11,037 nt of DNA, from assembly GCA_028277515.1 (NCBI GenBank), contig JANQGC010000086.1:1-11037 (forward strand). The letters run 5' to 3'. Positions 1-6,610 of this stretch are shown in pieces (positions within the stretch are counted from its first letter, which is position 1; each line of letters starts with the position of its first letter). The notes under the pieces were generated by a model that was not told the DNA's origin, did not search any database, and saw only the letters and a list, made by a program, of their open reading frames with translations. Made by a program: the position numbers and the translations under genes. Source of the stretch: Anaerolineae bacterium. Its GTDB lineage: Bacteria > Chloroflexota > Anaerolineae > Promineifilales > Promineifilaceae.

Positions 1-818
1 GTCCATTCGGCAGGACTGGCTTCATGATCGCGGGGATTCCCATAATATAAATCTTCAACCCCTATACCGGTGACCGTCTCTAGATATTCCGGGAACATAA
101 TACCAAGTTCTTCCGCGTTTTGCGGGAATACACCGAAACCGGGTCGTTTATCACGGGCGTAGACGGTAAAATCCATAATAAAGTCGACCATCTCCCGCGC
201 GGCCGTTTCCCGATCTTCTTTGTCCTGATAATACCAGTAGGCATCAACCCGATCCAGGTAAACACCATCAAAGCCCAATTCTATGATGCGATCGAGGTAA
301 CTTTCCGGCGAGCCATAAATGATGGCTTGCCAGTCGGGGTCCCAATAGCGTACCCAATAATCGTTCGCCCAGGTCTCGTCCGGTTCATCCAACCACGCCG
401 GCGGGTTTTCACGCCATTCAGGCTGCCAATATTCACGATAGGTCTCTGCCTGGCCAATACTCATATAAGCCAAGATAATTTTGTCGCCCCCTTCGCTTTC
501 TTTGAGAGCAGGCATCGTTTCCGGAGAGTTGCCGGCGGCGGCGATACTGAGGATGGCCAAATCGAAGGCAGTTTTGCCGATGCGCTGCGGATCGGCACGT
601 TGTAGCTGGTAAAGGAAGTCGTTTACCGCTAACCAGTCAGCTTGAACGGGATGGGGTGTGGCGGTCGCTATAGGTACTGTTATAGTAACCTGTACAGAGC
701 TTGTCGAAGTGGCCTGTTCTGAGTCTGCCGGAGTTGCCTGCGCTGAGCCTGTTGGAGCGGCCGTTTGGCAGCCAACCAAAAGCAATAGCATCCCCATTAG
801 CCCAATAAGGTTCTTCAT
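1..818 (-). CDS. Secreted lipoprotein, TM1410/MJ1477-type putative glycoside hydrolase (GH114-like), 3' end cut by window
   Basis: The frame is open from the ATG at 818 to the window edge (272 codons, no stop). Residues 1-17 form a lipoprotein signal (MKN, hydrophobic LMGMLLLL, lipobox LVGC with Cys17). A Ser/Thr/Pro/Gln-rich linker (about 18-60) contains three 8-residue repeats. The (beta/alpha)8-type domain begins near residue 61. Family-typical motifs are AYMSIGQAETYREYW (117-131), YWVRYWDPDW (154-163), GFDGVYLDRVDAY (182-194, with acidic D184, D189, D192) and GIGVEDLYYG (251-260, with E255). TM1410/MJ1477 proteins are relatives of GH114 endo-alpha-1,4-polygalactosaminidases; the substrate here is not proven. 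It starts 25 bp after the MalG-like permease stop with a GGGAG ribosome site, so it is the distal gene of the sugar operon. Inferred role: surface-anchored cleavage of a polysaccharide whose product the transporter imports. Family confidence is good; specificity is open. Confidence 0.85.
   Translation of the reverse strand, partial: MKNLIGLMGMLLLLVGCQTAAPTGSAQATPADSEQATSTSSVQVTITVPIATATPHPVQADWLAVNDFLYQLQRADPQRIGKTAFDLAILSIAAAGNSPETMPALKESEGGDKIILAYMSIGQAETYREYWQPEWRENPPAWLDEPDETWANDYWVRYWDPDWQAIIYGSPESYLDRIIELGFDGVYLDRVDAYWYYQDKEDRETAAREMVDFIMDFTVYARDKRPGFGVFPQNAEELGIMFPEYLETVTGIGVEDLYYGNPRDHEASPAEW
691..762. repeat. Three tandem 24-bp repeats inside the lipoprotein linker
   Basis: Positions 691-714, 715-738 and 739-762 align without gaps. 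Each begins TG, has GAG at offset 8 and ends in GCC; most differences are single-base substitutions. The period is a multiple of three, so on the minus strand it encodes three octapeptides in a row: AAPTGSAQ, ATPADSEQ, ATSTSSVQ (residues 20-43). The copy at 691-714 contains the string GAGCTTGTCGAAG, which resembles the dispersed TTCGACAAGCTC repeats seen in many bacterial genomes. That resemblance is from memory. Confidence 0.8.
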
Positions 819-843
819 AGAAAAGCTCCCACAACAGGAAACG

Positions 844-1704
844 CTACCCTTTCAATCCTGATAAGGTTAAACCACGAACAATCCAACGCTGTGCCAGCAA
901 AAAGACAAACAAAATGGGCAAAACAACCAGGACCGAAGCGGTCATACTCAAATGGATCTGGTTCGAGTGTTGGGTCGTGTACCAGGTTAAAATGATAGGC
1001 AGCGTCCGTTTTTCTTGTTCTGTGAGCACAATCAGCGGCCAAAGATACGCATTCCAGTTAAACATGAAGGTGAGCATTCCGAGGGTTGCCAGCGCCGGGC
1101 CTAATTGGGGCAGGGCAATCGAGCGGTAAATACGCCATTCACTTGCCCCATCAACGCGGGCGGCATCTAACATCTCATTGGGGATGGACCTGGCAAATTG
1201 GGTGACTAGAAAAATGCCAAATGCACTGATCGCCGAAGGAATTATTAGCCCGGCTAAATTATTTAATAGACCGAGCTTTACGAGAATAAGATAGCCAGGA
1301 ATCATGGTCACTTGAAAGGGAATCATCATGGTCGCTAAAATGAACCAGAAGAGAATGCGTTTCCCCTTGAAATTGTATTTGGCAAAGATAAACCCAAACA
1401 ATGAGCTGGTCAATAAAACCAACACCGTATTGCTGATGGCGACAATCATAGAATTACGGTAAAACAAACCAAGTGGCAACTGCGGATCGTTGAAAATCGT
1501 GATGTAATTTTCGATGGTGAATTCATTTGGGAAAAATGTTGGCGGAATTTGCCGCACTTCCTGGCCTGTTTTGAAGGTCGCCAAAATCATCCAGATGAAC
1601 GGCATCATGGCCATGAGACCACCTATGATGAGTATAAGGTATACCAGTGGACGTCCAATGGTAAACTTTTTTGATTGCCGCTTTTTTCGTGAAACCACTG
1701 CCAT
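844..1704 (-). CDS. Carbohydrate ABC transporter permease, MalG-like (CUT1)
   Basis: This is an inner-membrane subunit of a binding-protein-dependent sugar importer; it pairs with the MalF-like permease encoded just upstream. The protein is 286 residues, the usual MalG length. There is a basic N-terminus (SRKKRQSKK), a first membrane helix at about 19-42, and helices near 84-108, 117-141, 150-170, 205-227 and 255-275. The EAA loop that docks the ATPase is at 177-200: EMLDAARVDGASEWR followed by a conserved LP at 198-199. I chose the ATG at 1704 rather than the in-frame TTG at 1719. The ATG has GGGAG 8 nt upstream and lies 2 bp past the stop of the preceding gene, which indicates tight translational linkage. 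Substrate cannot be read from the permease. The ATPase partner is not in the window. Confidence 0.95.
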   Translation of the reverse strand: MAVVSRKKRQSKKFTIGRPLVYLILIIGGLMAMMPFIWMILATFKTGQEVRQIPPTFFPNEFTIENYITIFNDPQLPLGLFYRNSMIVAISNTVLVLLTSSLFGFIFAKYNFKGKRILFWFILATMMIPFQVTMIPGYLILVKLGLLNNLAGLIIPSAISAFGIFLVTQFARSIPNEMLDAARVDGASEWRIYRSIALPQLGPALATLGMLTFMFNWNAYLWPLIVLTEQEKRTLPIILTWYTTQHSNQIHLSMTASVLVVLPILFVFLLAQRWIVRGLTLSGLKG

Positions 1705-1706
1705 AT

Positions 1707-2726
1707 CTAATACTCCCAATCACTTTGTAACATGCGATTTTGTGCCACAGAGATAACTAAAACCATCAAAAAGAGCACAACGGAAACGGCCGCAGCCCAA
1801 CCCATCCGTTGAAAGCGAAACGCATTTTCATAAATGTCAATCACCATCACCCGTGTCTGGAAATTGGGTCCACCATTTGTCATCACCTGGATGATGTCAA
1901 ACACCTGGAACGCCGAGATCATGGTTAAAATAGCGGCTAATAAGATAGTTGGCTTGAGCAAAGGCAAGGTGATGTTAAAGAATTGCTGCCGGCCATTCGC
2001 CCCATCCATGATCGATGCATCTTTGATGCTGTTGGGTATCGCCTGCAAAGCGGCAATAAAAATGATCAGGTTGTAGCCAATATCCATCCACAGGTAAGCA
2101 AATATCACGGCCAATAAGGCGACCGGAATACCGCCGATGACTAAATCCTGGTCACCGGTCCAATTAATCACCTTCAGCGAACCGCTGATTTGCGTCAGAA
2201 AGGCATTGAACAGGCCACGCTGCGGGTGCAGGATGTAGCCCCACATAATAGCCACTCCTACGGCCGACGTCACAATGGGTAAAAAGAAAATAGTGCGGAA
2301 GGCGATGCGCATTCGTCGTCCGACCGATTCAATCATGGCCGCTAAGGGCAGGGTGATGGCCAAGTTTAAGGGTACCACCAGGAAGGCAAATAATAAGGTT
2401 GTCTTCAAGCTGATATGAAACTGCTGCACTTCTAATGGCGCACTCTCGCTGAAGTCGAGCATGGCGCGGAAATGCTGTAAGCCGACAAAAGGATTGTCCC
2501 CACCAAGACCTAGGATGAAACCACCTTGACGTCGTGCGCTGTACTCGAAGAAAGCCAGAGCCGCGGCCCACAAGATGGGCAGCACACTGAAAAAAGCCAT
2601 GTACAGCACCATCGGCACAACGGCCGTTGTCACAAACGTCCGCTTCGAGCCATCACGCCCTTTACCAATTTGCCAAAAACGGCGTTTTGCCGGCGATTCA
2701 GATGGCGAGGAAGTTGAAAGTTCCAT
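1707..2726 (-). CDS. Sugar ABC transporter permease, MalF-like (CUT1)
   Basis: This is the second membrane subunit of the importer, 339 residues. The N-terminal about 30 residues are polar and Ser/Arg/Lys-rich (cytoplasmic). Helices lie near 31-60, 107-131, 143-165, 200-225, 261-280 and 309-329. The EAA loop is at about 230-258, with IKDASIMDGANGRQQF and the following LP at 254-255. TNGGP at 283-287 is the MalF-family signature loop, and the final helix precedes the C-terminus SDWEY. The ATG at 2724-2726 has only a weak Shine-Dalgarno match, and a pair of stem-loops separates the gene from the binding-protein gene upstream. Both suggest lower expression than the binding protein. The stop is 2 bp before the MalG-like start. 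Family assignment is secure; substrate is not. Confidence 0.95.
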   Translation of the reverse strand: MELSTSSPSESPAKRRFWQIGKGRDGSKRTFVTTAVVPMVLYMAFFSVLPILWAAALAFFEYSARRQGGFILGLGGDNPFVGLQHFRAMLDFSESAPLEVQQFHISLKTTLLFAFLVVPLNLAITLPLAAMIESVGRRMRIAFRTIFFLPIVTSAVGVAIMWGYILHPQRGLFNAFLTQISGSLKVINWTGDQDLVIGGIPVALLAVIFAYLWMDIGYNLIIFIAALQAIPNSIKDASIMDGANGRQQFFNITLPLLKPTILLAAILTMISAFQVFDIIQVMTNGGPNFQTRVMVIDIYENAFRFQRMGWAAAVSVVLFLMVLVISVAQNRMLQSDWEY

Positions 2727-2742
2727 AAATCACTTACTTAGC

Positions 2743-2804
2743 AAATGCCAGGCACTTTAGATGACCTTTAGCCTCAAGAAATAGGCTTGAAGTGCCTGGC
2801 ATTT
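2743..2804. repeat. 15-bp perfect inverted repeat (stem-loop) between binding-protein and permease genes
   Basis: Arms AAATGCCAGGCACTT (2743-2757) and its exact reverse complement (2790-2804) enclose a 32-nt loop that can itself pair (GCCT 2771-2774 with AGGC 2783-2786). Each arm core, TGCCAGGCA, is itself an odd-centred palindrome. On the minus strand, in which the operon is transcribed, no run of T follows the stem. It is therefore not a textbook terminator in that direction. It may slow or partly stop transcription, or protect the 3' end of the upstream binding-protein mRNA. On the plus strand a TTTTTT run (2801-2806 region) follows, but no plus-strand gene ends here. Confidence 0.8.
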
Positions 2805-2805
2805 T

Positions 2806-2837
2806 TGCGTATGTCGGCGGTTGGCCCTGCATACGCA
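2806..2837. repeat. 8-bp inverted repeat just downstream of the binding-protein stop
   Basis: TGCGTATG (2806-2813) pairs perfectly with CATACGCA (2830-2837) across a 16-nt loop. It begins 16 nt after the stop codon of the sugar-binding protein on the minus strand and directly abuts the larger 2743-2804 stem-loop. In the operon direction it is followed by AAAAA, not T's, so intrinsic termination is unlikely. Processing or mRNA stabilisation is more plausible. Confidence 0.6.
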
Positions 2838-2853
2838 CTACCCGGCATTCAAT

Positions 2854-4233
2854 CTATTGCATCGTCTCGTTCACTTGCTGGTCAATCGCTTCCAAAGTTT
2901 CATCTGCACTCATATTGCCTTGCAAGAAATTGAGGATATTAGGATACGTAATTTCGTACCAAACAAGATCCCGGTCCGGGAAATCACCTTCAAACTGCGC
3001 ATTGGGCAATATCTCTAAAAACGGTCCGAAGTGCGCAAATTCAGCGACCAAAGCTTCACCATTGGCACCTTCTGCATTCTCTCTCAAGGCCGGCAGCGTA
3101 CCCGAAGCCAGGTTCCATTCCACGGCATTCTCCGGGTTCAGCGCGACGAACTTTACGAAATCCCAGGCGACATCTTGTGCTTCGCTGCTTTCACCAACGG
3201 TTAAACCCCAACCGGATGCGGCAACCAGGGCATCTTCACCCGCCGAAGGCAGCGGCACGTATTGGGTGACCTCTGCCATCTCCGGATAATCACCGCCGTA
3301 TTCCGGCACAACCCAGGGACCGACCAAACCAATGGCACTGCTGCCATCAAAGTAAGAATCACCCACCCAGTTGGATTCATCATTGAATAAAACCGGATCA
3401 ATGATGCCCTCATCAACAAACCGTTTCATCAATTCCAGCGCCGCTCTACCCTCTGGCGTATTTACAGAGAACCCATCATCCGTTAAATACTCACCACCAT
3501 TCTGCAAGATGAGGGAGTAAAAAGTGGCAGACATGCCATCGGAACCGGTGAAGTTGTAGCCGGCGCGGATAATGTTGCCATCAATTTCTTCGGTCATGGC
3601 TTTGGCGTCTGCAATAAATGCATCCCAGGATGCCCAGCCTTCGGTAACCTCGGTCACGCCCACTTCTTCAGCCAGTTGGGTGTTGACAAGCGCGGCTCCA
3701 TATTCAATGTTGAATTCTTGGGGCACGCCATACAGTTGGTCATCACAGATGTAACCGCCGATTTGTGCCGGGAAAACAGCTTCTTGCGCTCCAGCCATTG
3801 AAATAACATCTTCCGGGACAACGGCTAAATTACCCCCTTCCGCATAACTACAAACCCAGGAACCAAACATTTGCATCACGTCTGCTTCCGTTCCAGCGGG
3901 CAAAGATGTTTGTAACGTTTGGATATAAGTGTCATAGTCGAAGGTTTCAAGTTCGATGGTGACATTGGGATGGTCAGCCATGTAAGCATCGGCCAAGGCT
4001 TGATAGCCGCTGTTAAAGGCATCATTTTGATGGGTCCACAGCCGAATCGATACGGCTTCATCCATCGGTTCTTCAGCAGAATCGGCCGGCTCACTGCTTT
4101 CCGTACTATCTGTGCTGGTGTCCACTTCTTCACTATCACTACTGTCTGCGGGGGCAGTCTCGCCGCCACCACAAGCAGCCATGAGTAAACCCATTAATAA
4201 AACTAATAAACCAAGACAAACGTTTTTCTTCAT
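2854..4233 (-). CDS. Extracellular sugar-binding lipoprotein of an ABC importer (family 1, MalE/UgpB-like)
   Basis: This protein captures a sugar outside the membrane and delivers it to the two permeases downstream. It is 459 residues from the ATG at 4233. The GTG at 4236 is also in frame, but GAGGAG lies 7 nt before the ATG and only 4 nt before the GTG. The signal peptide (KKNVCLGLLVLLMG) ends in lipobox LMAAC with Cys21. Residues about 22-60 are a Ser/Asp/Glu/Thr-rich acidic linker, typical of anchored binding proteins. The mature domain begins with SIRLWTHQND and shows VTIELETFDYDTY, a Trp/Gly-rich hinge, the GLVGPWVVPEY stretch and NPENAVEWNLASGTLPALRE, all usual for family 1 solute-binding proteins. 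It sits 52 bp downstream of the SIS gene in the same operon. The ligand is not deducible; the neighbours suggest an amino sugar or its oligomer. Confidence 0.93.
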   Translation of the reverse strand: MKKNVCLGLLVLLMGLLMAACGGGETAPADSSDSEEVDTSTDSTESSEPADSAEEPMDEAVSIRLWTHQNDAFNSGYQALADAYMADHPNVTIELETFDYDTYIQTLQTSLPAGTEADVMQMFGSWVCSYAEGGNLAVVPEDVISMAGAQEAVFPAQIGGYICDDQLYGVPQEFNIEYGAALVNTQLAEEVGVTEVTEGWASWDAFIADAKAMTEEIDGNIIRAGYNFTGSDGMSATFYSLILQNGGEYLTDDGFSVNTPEGRAALELMKRFVDEGIIDPVLFNDESNWVGDSYFDGSSAIGLVGPWVVPEYGGDYPEMAEVTQYVPLPSAGEDALVAASGWGLTVGESSEAQDVAWDFVKFVALNPENAVEWNLASGTLPALRENAEGANGEALVAEFAHFGPFLEILPNAQFEGDFPDRDLVWYEITYPNILNFLQGNMSADETLEAIDQQVNETMQ

Positions 4234-4288
4234 CACTTATCTCCTCTGAATCAGGACGGTTCTGTCAATACAAAAACCATCAGCTAAA

Positions 4289-5323
4289 TTAAAATACGGC
4301 CGGGTCGAGAGTGACAACGGCCGTTAAATGACGTGGATTATCCGGATCAAGTTCTTTAGCAAGAGCCTGGTAGTAAGCCAGTAATTGCAGTGATGGTAAA
4401 TACAGGATAGGGACAGCCCAATCCGGCAAATCGGTAGGCAGCACAATATCGCCATGACCGGCAGCTAGAGAAATAACCATAGCCCCTTTTTCAATCATTT
4501 CATTGAGCACCTGCTGTTCGTGGGGAGCCGTGCTGGACGAAAGTAGACCAAAAATTGCCGCTTCTTCAGTTGCCATTGACATGGGGCCATGCCGGTATTC
4601 CATGAAATGAAAAGCTTGCGCCATCGTTAACGACATTTCCGTCATTTTAAGCATCGCTTCATTGGCAATACCAAACAACGGGCCGGAACCGAGGAAAACA
4701 AATCGTGTGATCTCCTCCCGTTCCGCCACATGTTGGACAAGAGATTCTGTTTTAACGATGAGTGCCTTGCCATACGCCGCCAGTTGGCGCAAAACAGACC
4801 AATCTTCCCCGCCAATGTGCGCGGCTAAAGCTTCTGCCAATATCAACATGCTGGAAAAGGAGCGGGTCTGTGCCACACTTTGCTCTTGCGCCGCAACAGC
4901 AGGCAATACGATATCCGCCATATTCGCAATAGGACTTTCCGGGTAGCATGTGAGCGTCCAAACCGCCGCGCCTCCTTGTTCTTTGAATCGGGAAATAGCA
5001 GCAATCGTCTCTGTTGTGGTGCCGGAACGAGAGACTGCCACTAACAATGTATTGGCCGGCTCCGTGATGATGCCCTGTCCAAACAACAGCAGTTCAGAAG
5101 CAGGGCAGGCGCGCGCTTGTACTCCCGTTAACTGTTGAAACAATAATGCCGCTGTCAAGGATAAATAATGAGTAGAGCCACAGCCGGTAAATATGACGTT
5201 CGCTGGATGAAGCGTTTGCCAATGGTTGGTAAGGGTGGGGGCAATGGTTGCAAATGCTTCCAGCGCCTCAGACCAGGCTCCTGTTTGGCTGGTGATCTCT
5301 TTATAAGTGTATTCTCCGTTCAT
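4289..5323 (-). CDS. SIS-domain sugar-phosphate isomerase/deaminase (GlmS-C/NagB-II/AgaS-like)
   Basis: This is a cytoplasmic enzyme with two SIS domains and no glutaminase domain, 344 residues. SIS1 (about 43-175) has GCGST (47-51), SRSGTTTET (98-106) and EQSVAQTRSF (147-156). SIS2 (about 205-325) has LGSGP (211-215), NEAMLKMTE (221-229) and EYRHGP (242-247). The end, ELDPDNPRHLTAVVTLD (324-340), matches the GlmS-family tail. Known relatives isomerise or deaminate glucosamine-6-P (NagB-II), act on galactosamine-6-P (AgaS), or cleave fructoselysine-6-P (FrlB). The ATG at 5323 is preferred: AAGGA lies 5 nt upstream and the N-terminus is family-like. A TTG at 5368 would add 15 unconserved residues. 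The Lys of the GlmS tail (in LAKSVTVE) appears to be Ala335. It follows the DeoR gene by 54 bp. An amino-sugar phosphate substrate is the best inference. Confidence 0.88.
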   Translation of the reverse strand: MNGEYTYKEITSQTGAWSEALEAFATIAPTLTNHWQTLHPANVIFTGCGSTHYLSLTAALLFQQLTGVQARACPASELLLFGQGIITEPANTLLVAVSRSGTTTETIAAISRFKEQGGAAVWTLTCYPESPIANMADIVLPAVAAQEQSVAQTRSFSSMLILAEALAAHIGGEDWSVLRQLAAYGKALIVKTESLVQHVAEREEITRFVFLGSGPLFGIANEAMLKMTEMSLTMAQAFHFMEYRHGPMSMATEEAAIFGLLSSSTAPHEQQVLNEMIEKGAMVISLAAGHGDIVLPTDLPDWAVPILYLPSLQLLAYYQALAKELDPDNPRHLTAVVTLDPAVF

Positions 5324-5377
5324 CAAGTTCCTTCGTGTGTCAGGGGTAAAATTGCACGGTCCATCCAAGCCCTGGGC

Positions 5378-6133
5378 TTAAACAAGAATCAGTTCCAGCC
5401 CTTGCTCGCGTAATTCATCAGCAATTTCCGGTTGCAGTTGGTCGTCTGAGATAATCGTGTTGACAGCCGTCACCGGCGCCATAAGGACCGTGCTCACGCG
5501 GCCAAACTTGGTGTGGTCAGCGACTGCCACACAGCGGGGAGCAATTTTCAGAATCGCGCGATCGGTCATTGCCTCGTCGACATAATCGCTGGTAAAGCCA
5601 TGTTTAGGATCCCCTGCACGCATGCCCATAAACACCATGTCAGCCCGGAATTCACGAATGGCTTGCTCAGCAACATGCCCAACCATAGAATGTTCACTTT
5701 GACGCAATTGTCCGCCAATGACGATTAGTTCTATATTGTCTTTACCGGTTAGCTGATTAATAACCAGCAGTGAATTTGAGATGACAGTCAACGGCATGTC
5801 TTTAATATGGGGCACAATCGCACTGACCGTCGTTCCACTGCCCAGGAAAATTGTTTGCCCTGGGCTAATAAGCGCGGCCGCAGCCTTTGCGATTCGTTGT
5901 TTTTCAGCCTTTTCTACTGCCTGTCGTTGAAAGATGGGGGGTTCTTTTTCGGCACGTTCCACGCGAACGGCGCCACCGTGGGTGCGCCTGACCCATCCTA
6001 ACTGATCCATTTCTTCTAAATCACGCCGAATAGTGGCCTCGCTGACGTTGAGGATCTCATTAAGCCTGGTAACGGTTACTTCTCCATTTTGATTAACGAG
6101 ATTTCTGATTTTGGTGTGCCGGGTTGTTTTCAT
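5378..6133 (-). CDS. DeoR/GlpR-family transcriptional regulator of the sugar operon
   Basis: This is a 251-residue protein of the usual DeoR length. The N-terminal winged helix-turn-helix (about 5-55) has the recognition helix SEATIRRDLEEM (31-42) and the family tag RRTHGGAV (49-56). The C-terminal sugar-phosphate sensor domain (about 75-230) is a degenerate isomerase fold with IFLGSGTT (95-102), VISNS (117-121), VIGGQLR (138-144), VGHVAEQAI (151-159) and DHTKFGR (206-212). DeoR proteins repress sugar operons and release DNA on binding a phosphorylated sugar. This gene is first in the operon, so it likely controls itself as well as the SIS enzyme, transporter and hydrolase. The ATG at 6133 has GAGG about 9 nt upstream. 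Family identity is firm; an AgaR- or NagR-like role is inferred from the SIS neighbour. Confidence 0.94.
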   Translation of the reverse strand: MKTTRHTKIRNLVNQNGEVTVTRLNEILNVSEATIRRDLEEMDQLGWVRRTHGGAVRVERAEKEPPIFQRQAVEKAEKQRIAKAAAALISPGQTIFLGSGTTVSAIVPHIKDMPLTVISNSLLVINQLTGKDNIELIVIGGQLRQSEHSMVGHVAEQAIREFRADMVFMGMRAGDPKHGFTSDYVDEAMTDRAILKIAPRCVAVADHTKFGRVSTVLMAPVTAVNTIISDDQLQPEIADELREQGLELILV

Positions 6134-6177
6134 TATGATTTTCCTCGATATCTGCGCGAAAATGCATGTTAATGCTT

Positions 6178-6206
6178 ATATTAAAACAAATATAGTCGAA
6201 AGTCAA
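6178..6206 (-). promoter_or_regulatory. Sigma70-type promoter for the sugar operon
   Basis: On the minus strand, TTGACT (6201-6206) and TAATAT (6178-6183) are separated by exactly 17 bp, each one mismatch from the -35 and -10 consensus. The predicted transcript would start near 6171, leaving a leader of roughly 38 nt before the DeoR ATG at 6133. It is the only good promoter match I see ahead of the operon. Confidence 0.75.
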
Positions 6207-6228
6207 CAATTTCAATCATTTTCAATCA
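6203..6228. promoter_or_regulatory. Candidate DeoR-type operator: 10-bp-phased direct repeats
   Basis: TTTCAATCA occurs at 6210-6218 and again at 6220-6228, exactly one helical turn apart. A weaker relative, TCAACA, lies at 6203-6208 inside the -35 element. A second 10-bp-spaced pair, AATGC at 6161-6165 and 6171-6175, lies just downstream of the -10. DeoR-family repressors commonly bind short tandem repeats spaced about 10 bp, so the position upstream of and overlapping the promoter suits autoregulation. The binding protein is inferred. Confidence 0.5.
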
Positions 6229-6290
6229 CATATGGGTAGGATGTAGGATATTGATATGAGTTTTCTGTCGGAATGAGGGTGCTTGAGGAG

Positions 6291-6321
6291 TGTGACAGTC
6301 ACTTTGGAAGTGACTGTCACA
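6291..6321. repeat. Perfect 14-bp inverted repeat with 3-nt loop
   Basis: TGTGACAGTCACTT (6291-6304) pairs completely with AAGTGACTGTCACA (6308-6321) across the loop TGG. Each arm is also internally palindromic around one central base (GTGAC-A-GTCAC). No T-run follows on either strand, so it is not an ordinary terminator. Its design closely resembles the hairpin at 2743-2804 (CACTT/AAGTG ends, odd-centred palindromic arms). It may be a REP-like dispersed element. Confidence 0.8.
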
Positions 6322-6425
6322 TAATCTTATGAATTTTCTTGATAAAATGAGATGCTTGAAGAGGGAGAATATAGGGTATAGACCGACAGTGCCATGCAGC
6401 ACGCCTGGTTCCACAATTGATTTCT

Positions 6426-6610
6426 GCTGCTTAGAAACAAGACTTTATCGATGTCATTTTGAGAACCCCCACATAGCAGGCTTTGTTCTATGAGGAAAGA
6501 AACACCAGTTTGTCATCCTGAACGCAGTGAAGGATCTTGCGCTTCCTACCAGTGAAAGATTCCTCACGCTGTTCGGAATGACAGTTTGAGAAAGTTTGTT
6601 TCTTAGCAGC
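6426..6610. mobile_element. MITE-like element with imperfect terminal inverted repeats
   Basis: The left end at 6426-6446 starts GCTGCTTAGAAACAA and ends ACTTT. The right end at 6591-6610, read on the minus strand, starts GCTGCTAAGAAACAA and also ends ACTTT. The ends differ by one substitution and one indel over about 20 bp. The next inner bases on both sides carry TGTCAT. The 185-bp interior has no transposase and no credible gene. I do not see a clear target-site duplication. It could be a non-autonomous mobile element or merely a nested array of palindromic repeats. Confidence 0.45.

Noticed and set aside
120..605. 161-codon open frame on the plus strand
   Set aside because: It is antisense to the TM1410-type lipoprotein, which has a signal peptide, lipobox and conserved motifs in the minus frame.
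2743..2804. Intrinsic terminator for the sugar operon
   Set aside because: The T-run follows the stem only on the plus strand, where no gene ends; in the operon direction there is none.
2792..3289. 165-codon plus-strand frame
   Set aside because: Antisense shadow of the sugar-binding protein, whose signal peptide and family motifs are clear.
5324..5368. Upstream TTG start for the SIS enzyme
   Set aside because: The added residues are unlike the family, and the ATG at 5323 has a good ribosome site.
6226..6414. 62-codon minus-strand frame in the intergenic region
   Set aside because: It runs through the 6291-6321 hairpin, has no ribosome site and has no recognisable motif.
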